Below are positions 31,508-36,130 of a DNA stretch of 36,130 nt, piece by piece (within the stretch, counting starts at the first letter, position 1; each line of letters starts with the position of its first letter). A program made the position numbers and the translations under genes. The stretch lies in contig JAUVLC010000014.1 of assembly GCA_030595925.1 (NCBI GenBank), positions 1 to 36,130 of the forward strand. The letters are read 5' to 3'. The notes under the pieces are model-generated. The model had not been told where the DNA came from and made no database searches. It worked only from the letters and a program-made list of their open reading frames with translations. This stretch comes from Clostridia bacterium (GTDB taxonomy: Bacteria > CBDUZB01 > JAGLHV01).

Positions 31508-32494
31508 ATGGGAAATAAAAACAATGGTAATGAAAAAGACTCATGGGTAACTTATAAGCCCAAGATTAAGGTTTGCGACTGTACAATTCGGGACGGAGGA
31601 CTTATTAATGATCATTGCTATGATGATAAATTTGTGAAAGCCGTATATGATACCCTTGTCGCTGCAGGCATAAACTATATGGAGATAGGATATAAATCTT
31701 CCAAGAAACTTTTTGCTCCCGATCAATTTGGAAATTGGAAGTTTTGTGATGAAGATGATATGCGGCGTGTTATCGGGGAAAATAAGACTGATTTGAAAAT
31801 TTGTGCCATGGCTGATACCGGAAGAACCGACTATCACACCGACATATTGCCCAAAAAACAAAGTGTTTTGGATGCTATTCGCGTAGCCTGTTATATTCAT
31901 CAGGTTCCGGCGGCGTTGGATATTGTAAAAGATGTTGTTGATAAAGGTTATGAAGCCACGATGCAGCTTATGGCTATTTCAGTTGTACAGGATAAGGAAC
32001 TTAGTGATGGATTGGAACTTATTGCCAAATCACCGGTAAGTGCAGTGTTTTTAGTAGATAGTTTCGGGGCCCTTTATTCCGAACAAGTAAGGAAGCTGGT
32101 CAAAAAATATTTAAAAGTTCTTGAAGGAACAGGGAAGGAAGTAGGTGTACATTGTCATAATAATCAGCAGCTTGCTTATGCTAACACTATTGAAGCATTA
32201 ATACTTGGGGCAACCAGGCTTGATGCAACAATAAACGGCTTGGGACGCGGAGCGGGCAATTGTCCGTTGGAACTGCTTGTTGGTTTCTTAAAAAATCCAA
32301 GATTTAAGCTTCGTCCGATTATTGAATGTATAGAAAAGGAGATGCTTCCGTTAAAGGCTCAGCTTGATTGGGGACACAGTATCCCGTATATGATAACCGG
32401 TCAGCTTAATTGTCATCCCAGGGAAGCTATTAAATTAAGAAAGAGTCAGGAAAAAGACAGCTATCTGAAATTTTATGATGAAATGATGGAATAA
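31508..32494 (+). CDS. Aldolase-type (DRE-TIM) metallo-lyase/synthase
   Basis: This is a 328-residue protein. ATG 31508 has GGAGG at a 5-nt spacing and is preferred to the ATG 3 bp earlier. It is an HMGL-like TIM barrel: VCDCTIRDGG (about 22-31, the DxTxRDGG metal/catalytic block), a strand ending YMEIGYK, FLVDSFGALY and GVHCHNNQQLAYANTIEAL with the HxH metal ligands. INGLGRGAGNCPLELLVGFL then closes the site. The closest known groups are 4-hydroxy-2-oxovalerate aldolases and homocitrate/isopropylmalate synthases. The protein lacks a regulatory domain and is short, as in the aldolase subgroup. A radical SAM gene begins 49 bp after its stop, implying a shared operon. Substrate unknown. Confidence 0.85.
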   Translation: MGNKNNGNEKDSWVTYKPKIKVCDCTIRDGGLINDHCYDDKFVKAVYDTLVAAGINYMEIGYKSSKKLFAPDQFGNWKFCDEDDMRRVIGENKTDLKICAMADTGRTDYHTDILPKKQSVLDAIRVACYIHQVPAALDIVKDVVDKGYEATMQLMAISVVQDKELSDGLELIAKSPVSAVFLVDSFGALYSEQVRKLVKKYLKVLEGTGKEVGVHCHNNQQLAYANTIEALILGATRLDATINGLGRGAGNCPLELLVGFLKNPRFKLRPIIECIEKEMLPLKAQLDWGHSIPYMITGQLNCHPREAIKLRKSQEKDSYLKFYDEMME

Positions 32495-32543
32495 GAATAG
32501 CCTTTGTCAAAATATTTTTGTTTTTATTAGAAAGGGTTTTTAG

Positions 32544-33422
32544 ATGATTCCTTACCAGGGTGTTATAATAAGACCTCCCAGTGAGGCAAACAGCCTTATT
32601 TTTCAGATTACACTTGGATGTTCTGATAACCATTGCATTTTCTGTCCCGCCTATAAAGAAAAAAAGTTTAAAATTAAGGATTTGGAAGAGATTGAAAGAG
32701 AAATAAAATATGCTGCCCGAGTTTATCCTCAAACGAGAAGAATATTTTTCGCTGATGGGGATGCCCTGGTAATAGAACAGGGGAAGCTGGTACACATTTT
32801 TAAGTTCGTGCAGGATAACTTTCCAAAACTTACCAAAATCGGAATATATGGTTCCGTCAAAAGTCTGGAGAATAAATCGGTTAGTGATTTATCCGAACTT
32901 AAAAAAAATAAACTTGGTATAGTATATCTTGGTTTTGAAACAGGGGATGAGGAAGTATACAGGCAAATCAAAAAATATGGTTCACCTGCCGGGAATGTGG
33001 AAACCTGTATCAAGATAAAAGAAGCGGGAATAAAGGTAAATGTGACTGTAATACTAGGTCTTGGAGGAAAAGACCTGTCAGTTCAGCATAGTACAAATAC
33101 CGCAAAAATTTTAAATCTTGCTCAGCCGCAGCAAATAGCTGCTTTGACGTTGATGGTTGTTCCGGAAGCACCTCTTTATCAAATGATAGAAAAGGGTAAA
33201 TTTAAACAGCTTGAGCAATTTGGTTTTCTGCAAGAGCTTCGCCTTTTAATTGAAAAACTTGATGATTTCAAATGTTTGTTTTTTTCAAACCACGCCTCAA
33301 ATTATTATTCAATAAGTGCCCGCTTTCCTAAGGATAAATTTAGAATTTTGAAAGAACTTGATTGGGTAATTAAAAATAAGCAAGAGGATGTTCTGACCCC
33401 CGATTGCTTGAGGGGTTTGTAG
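32544..33422 (+). CDS. Radical SAM protein
   Basis: This 292-residue protein has its [4Fe-4S] cluster site at GCSDNHCIFCPAY, with C26, C31 and C34 spaced CxxxxCxxC, one residue longer than the usual first spacing. This spacing occurs in a known subgroup of Elp3/MiaB/NifB-like radical SAM proteins. The SAM-binding parts follow: FFADGDALV (about 68-76), IYLGFETGDEEVY, IKVNVTVILGLGG and ALTLMVVPEAPLYQMI. No B12-binding or TRAM domain is present. The protein is cytoplasmic. It follows the aldolase gene closely, so both probably act on one substrate or pathway. Reaction unknown. Confidence 0.88.
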   Translation: MIPYQGVIIRPPSEANSLIFQITLGCSDNHCIFCPAYKEKKFKIKDLEEIEREIKYAARVYPQTRRIFFADGDALVIEQGKLVHIFKFVQDNFPKLTKIGIYGSVKSLENKSVSDLSELKKNKLGIVYLGFETGDEEVYRQIKKYGSPAGNVETCIKIKEAGIKVNVTVILGLGGKDLSVQHSTNTAKILNLAQPQQIAALTLMVVPEAPLYQMIEKGKFKQLEQFGFLQELRLLIEKLDDFKCLFFSNHASNYYSISARFPKDKFRILKELDWVIKNKQEDVLTPDCLRGL

Positions 33423-33570
33423 AATAGTGGAATAATGGTATCATCTATAAAATGGATGTTGTTTCAGTTTAATGATAATTGGAAAGTATATAAGGTAGTG
33501 TCAAAAAAAGAATGAACGAAAAGCAGAAAGAAGTTTGTAGATAAAGGGAAAATATTCTGTAAATAGGGAA

Positions 33571-33647
33571 GGTAGCCGCAGGGCTTTCTTGTCTGCCTGT
33601 GGAGGAAGCCTGCGTTATCGTTGGAGATTTTGAAGTTTACGACTACC
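33571..33647. repeat. Degenerate REP-like pair
   Basis: It begins GGTAGCCGCAGG and ends GACTACC, the same boundaries as at 7610-7674. The first stem CGCAGG/CCTGCG (33577-33614) carries an insertion in its loop, and the second unit is barely palindromic. It lies in the 277-bp gap before the YwqK-repeat gene; nothing else of note is seen in that gap. Confidence 0.6.
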
Positions 33648-33699
33648 AAAAAATAAAATATTTTTGACATTACTATAAAAATATAGGAGGAGAACAGGA

Positions 33700-34971
33700 A
33701 TGAAAACAGTAAAAAATATAGTAAAAAAAATTATGGTTTTATTTCTAACAAGTTTGATGCTTCCTTTTGTTTTTTCTAAAGTAACAATCGCTGAAACATC
33801 CGATGCTATGATACGCCAATATTACAAGAGTGGTAAGCTTTGGAAGGAAGCAAATAACAAGGATGGTAAAACAGAAGGAATGCTTAGAGAATATTACGAG
33901 AGTGGTGAATTAAAGACAGAGTCAAGCTTTAAAAATGATCAACCGGAAGGGAAAATTACGGAATATTACCGGAACGGTAAGATCTTTAAAGAGGGAAACT
34001 ATAAGGATGGTAAAACAGAAGGAATAGTTAGGGAATACTATGAGAGTGGCAAATTAAAGGGAGAAGCAAATTTTAAAGGCAGTAAACCCGAGGGGCAGAG
34101 CAAGGAATATTACGAGAGTGGTGAATTAAATATAGAAACAATGTTTAAAGATGGTAAGCCGGAAGGAAAGAGTAAAGAATATTACCGGAGTGGGAAGATA
34201 TTTAGAGAGGGAAACTATAAGGATGGTAAAAGAGAAGGAATAGTTAAGGAATACTATGAGTGTGGTAAATTAGATAGAGAGGCAAATTTTGAAAATGGTA
34301 AACCGGAAGGGAAGAGTAAAGAATATTACGAGAGTGGAGAATTAAAGACAGAAGCAACGTTTAAAGATGGTAAGCCGGAAGGAAAGAGTAAGGAATATTA
34401 TCGGAGTGGTAAGCTGTTTAAAGAGGCAAACTATAAAAATGGTGAATTGAAAGGAAAGAGGAAAGAGTATTATGAGACAGGTAAGATAAAGATAGCGTTA
34501 AACTTTAAAAAGAATAAACTTGAAGGAAAGAGTAAGGCATATTACGAAACCGGTAAAATTAAAACAGAGTCGCGGTATAAAAATGGTAAGTTGAAAGGGA
34601 TAACTAAAGAATATTACGAAGATGGTAAATTGAAAATGGAGTCAATTTTTAAAGATGGTAAGCCGGAAGGAAGAAGTAGGGAATATCATGAAAACGGCAG
34701 GGTAAAAAGAGAATCAAATTATAAAAATGGTAAATTAGAAGGAATAACTAAGCAGTATTATGAGACCGGAGAATTAGGATATGAAGAAAATTATAAAGCA
34801 GGTAAAAAGGATGGTATTACTAAAATATATTTAAAGGGGCATTTAACGCCGACGTTAATAAATACATATAAAGATGGGCAACTAATTGATAATAAACAAA
34901 ATATTACGGAAGAAAAAAAACAGGAAAATAAGGGACGGATAAAATCAGGGGAGAAGCTAAAAAAGAAGTAA
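33700..34971 (+). CDS. Exported YwqK/MORN_2-repeat protein
   Basis: This is a 423-residue protein with ATAGGAGGAG upstream. The signal peptide (residues 1-34) has a hydrophobic core VLFLTSLMLPFVF and a probable cleavage near IAETSD. The rest is about sixteen tandem repeats of about 23 residues with consensus GKPEGKSKEYYESGKLKxEx.FKD, the MORN_2/YwqK pattern of beta-hairpins. It ends in a very basic tail (about 400-423). YwqK proteins in Bacillus are linked to antitoxin/immunity roles, but most such repeat proteins are uncharacterised and a surface or periplasmic scaffold role is equally likely. The repeats are similar in DNA as well, so unit number may vary between strains. Confidence 0.85.
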   Translation: MKTVKNIVKKIMVLFLTSLMLPFVFSKVTIAETSDAMIRQYYKSGKLWKEANNKDGKTEGMLREYYESGELKTESSFKNDQPEGKITEYYRNGKIFKEGNYKDGKTEGIVREYYESGKLKGEANFKGSKPEGQSKEYYESGELNIETMFKDGKPEGKSKEYYRSGKIFREGNYKDGKREGIVKEYYECGKLDREANFENGKPEGKSKEYYESGELKTEATFKDGKPEGKSKEYYRSGKLFKEANYKNGELKGKRKEYYETGKIKIALNFKKNKLEGKSKAYYETGKIKTESRYKNGKLKGITKEYYEDGKLKMESIFKDGKPEGRSREYHENGRVKRESNYKNGKLEGITKQYYETGELGYEENYKAGKKDGITKIYLKGHLTPTLINTYKDGQLIDNKQNITEEKKQENKGRIKSGEKLKKK

Positions 34972-35000
34972 AAAATTTTAAAAAAAAGAAATTGGGAAAA

Positions 35001-35366
35001 ATGGACAAAATAGCTTTTGAGAAATTGGTAAACACTTCTCTGGAGGATTTACCAAAAAAGTTTCTTCGGAAGATGGAGAATATTATAATTGTAGTTGAAG
35101 ATGTTCCATCGAGGGATGTTTTATTAAAATTTGGAATGAAAAATCCTCTGCATCTTTTGGGGTTATATCATGGTGTACCACTGGGGAAAAGGGGATCCAG
35201 ATATGGCAATGTTTTGCCGGATAAGATATCAATATATAAAAAACCCATAGAAGCCATATGTCGAACAGAAGAGGAGATATTACTGAAAGTACGGGAAGTG
35301 GTAATGCATGAAATTGGGCATTATTTTGGTATGAGTGAGAAAGAACTCAGGGACTTAAAAATATAG
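35001..35366 (+). CDS. Small zinc metallopeptidase (zincin-like)
   Basis: This is a 121-residue protein. ATG 35001 is preferred to the TTG at 34992; the ribosome site (TTGGGA) is weak. It matches the short metallopeptidase family with an ending of VVMHEIGHYFGMSEKELRDL. This gives the HExxHxxG zinc motif (HEIGHYFG, about 102-109) followed by the typical EKEL. The N-terminal part, KLVNTSLEDLPKKFLRKMEN, is also family-typical. The protein is cytoplasmic by lack of signal; substrates of the family are unknown. It begins 30 bp after the YwqK-repeat gene and may share its transcript. Confidence 0.88.
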   Translation: MDKIAFEKLVNTSLEDLPKKFLRKMENIIIVVEDVPSRDVLLKFGMKNPLHLLGLYHGVPLGKRGSRYGNVLPDKISIYKKPIEAICRTEEEILLKVREVVMHEIGHYFGMSEKELRDLKI

Positions 35367-35497
35367 AGGACACACGTAAAAGAATAAATAAATTAACAGG
35401 GAAATAAAATAATAACAGTAATTGTTTATTGAAAAAATAGAATAATTTTTGTAAAGTTTATAATGATATTGATTTAGTGGGTTAATAATTTATTTAT

Positions 35498-36130
35498 ATG
35501 TATAATAATTATTCACAAAAAAAGAATTTTTTGAAAAAGTATATTTTTTTAATATTATTCCTTTTTATAATGATTTTCACGATAGCACCCTTTTGTTCTA
35601 AAGAAGTTTTGTCGCCCTCTACCTTTTTTCGGAAAGTCTGTCAACTTTTTAAAAGGGATGTAGGGTTGAAAGAAAAAATAGGACAGATGATAATGATAGG
35701 TTTTTGCGGAACGGAGGTGTCGGAGAATTCCCATATTTTGAGGGTTATTTCCGATGTTAAGGTAGGAGGGCTAATATTATTCGATATTGATCTATTTTCT
35801 AATACTTTTCCACGAAATATTTTAAATCCCCGGCAAACTAAAAAACTTATTTCGGATTTACAAAGTTGTTCATCAACTCCATTGTTTATAGCTGTGGATG
35901 CAAAAGGAGGCAAGGTAAATCGCTTAAAAGAAAAGTATGGATTTTTTTCTGTTCCTTCAGCAAAAGAATTAGGGGACAGAGGAAAGGTTAAAATTACAGA
36001 GCAGGTAAGTGAAAAATTAGCTAAAGAATTAGCAATGCTTGGTTTTAATATGAATTTTGCACCGGTAGTTGATGTTGATATAAACAGCGAAAATCCTGTC
36101 ATTGGTGCATTTGGCCGTTCTTTTTCTTCA
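35498..36130 (+). CDS. GH3 glycosidase, N-terminal part (beta-N-acetylhexosaminidase-like)
   Basis: The gene runs off the window; 211 codons are visible. From ATG 35498 it begins MYNNYSQKKNFLKKYIFLIL and FLFIMIFTIAPF, a signal or membrane anchor. The GH3 barrel follows: LKEKIGQMIMIGF, VKVGGLILFDID, TPLFIAVDAKGGKVNRLKE (usually D.EGG.V.R) and LAMLGFNMNFAPVVDVDINS. The block order matches NagZ-like or bacterial GH3 N-terminal domains that remove beta-linked N-acetylglucosamine. The first Glu of the usual DQEGG is Lys here (DAKGG), so substrate contacts may differ. The catalytic Asp and the KHFPGHG block lie beyond the window. Confidence 0.85.
   Translation, partial: MYNNYSQKKNFLKKYIFLILFLFIMIFTIAPFCSKEVLSPSTFFRKVCQLFKRDVGLKEKIGQMIMIGFCGTEVSENSHILRVISDVKVGGLILFDIDLFSNTFPRNILNPRQTKKLISDLQSCSSTPLFIAVDAKGGKVNRLKEKYGFFSVPSAKELGDRGKVKITEQVSEKLAKELAMLGFNMNFAPVVDVDINSENPVIGAFGRSFSS

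Noticed and set aside
33700-34971. Regular short DNA repeats as a CRISPR array
   Set aside because: The period is a 69-bp in-frame coding repeat with MORN_2 consensus and no spacer-like unique segments.
35641-36102. 153-residue open frame on the minus strand at the window end
   Set aside because: The plus strand here encodes clear GH3 blocks (IGQMIMIGF, FAPVVDVD), so the opposite frame is a shadow.

Overview
The window looks like a stretch of chromosome from an AT-rich, Gram-negative-type bacterium. It encodes outer-membrane and lipoprotein-style proteins, a complete tripartite efflux operon, a seven-unit propeller protein with a C-terminal sorting-like domain, small Cys-rich zinc-ribbon proteins and many degenerate intergenic palindromes. 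This mixture is typical of genomes of uncultivated phyla (Omnitrophota-like or similar). That placement is inference; no rRNA or other decisive marker is present. I saw no tRNA, rRNA or CRISPR array.

Layout. 1-230 is the tail of a DUF4143-type ATPase. 497-1482 holds two zinc-ribbon proteins. 1574-7315 (minus) is an operon tetR - tolC-like - short adaptor - RND pump, with a consensus-like sigma70 promoter and a palindromic operator in front of it. 7803-9275 is glycerol kinase, followed by a second copy of the small zinc-ribbon gene, a lipoprotein, a CvfB-like RNA-binding protein, RecQ, a small membrane protein, an LhgO-like FAD oxidoreductase and a glycerophosphodiester phosphodiesterase. 15805-16974 is repeat territory: palindromic REP-like pairs, a transposase relic and a roughly 440-bp element with terminal inverted repeats. 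That element appears to have split the signal-peptide region of the propeller gene (16973-18718). Next come a GH42-like lipoprotein, a SpoU-type RNA methyltransferase, a galactofuranose/glycan block (glf, GT2, GT-C membrane protein), a cyclase-family hydrolase, a zinc-ribbon membrane protein, a methyltransferase and an outer-membrane-like protein. 28801-31108 carries three lipoproteins, one of which is a paralogue of the lipoprotein at 9753. 31508-33422 is an aldolase-type TIM barrel paired with a radical SAM protein. The window ends with a YwqK-repeat exported protein, a small zincin and the start of a GH3 glycosidase.

How the genes work together. Clear functional units are the efflux operon, the glycan block at 22073-25451 and, more tentatively, the aldolase/radical-SAM pair. 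Glycerol kinase and the phosphodiesterase both feed glycerol 3-phosphate metabolism but are not adjacent. The most unusual material is the repeat ecology: several dispersed palindromes and element ends that supply stop codons to, or interrupt, neighbouring genes. The efflux operon is also unusual, because the pump lacks the canonical proton-relay residues and the adaptor lacks its lipoyl/hairpin half.
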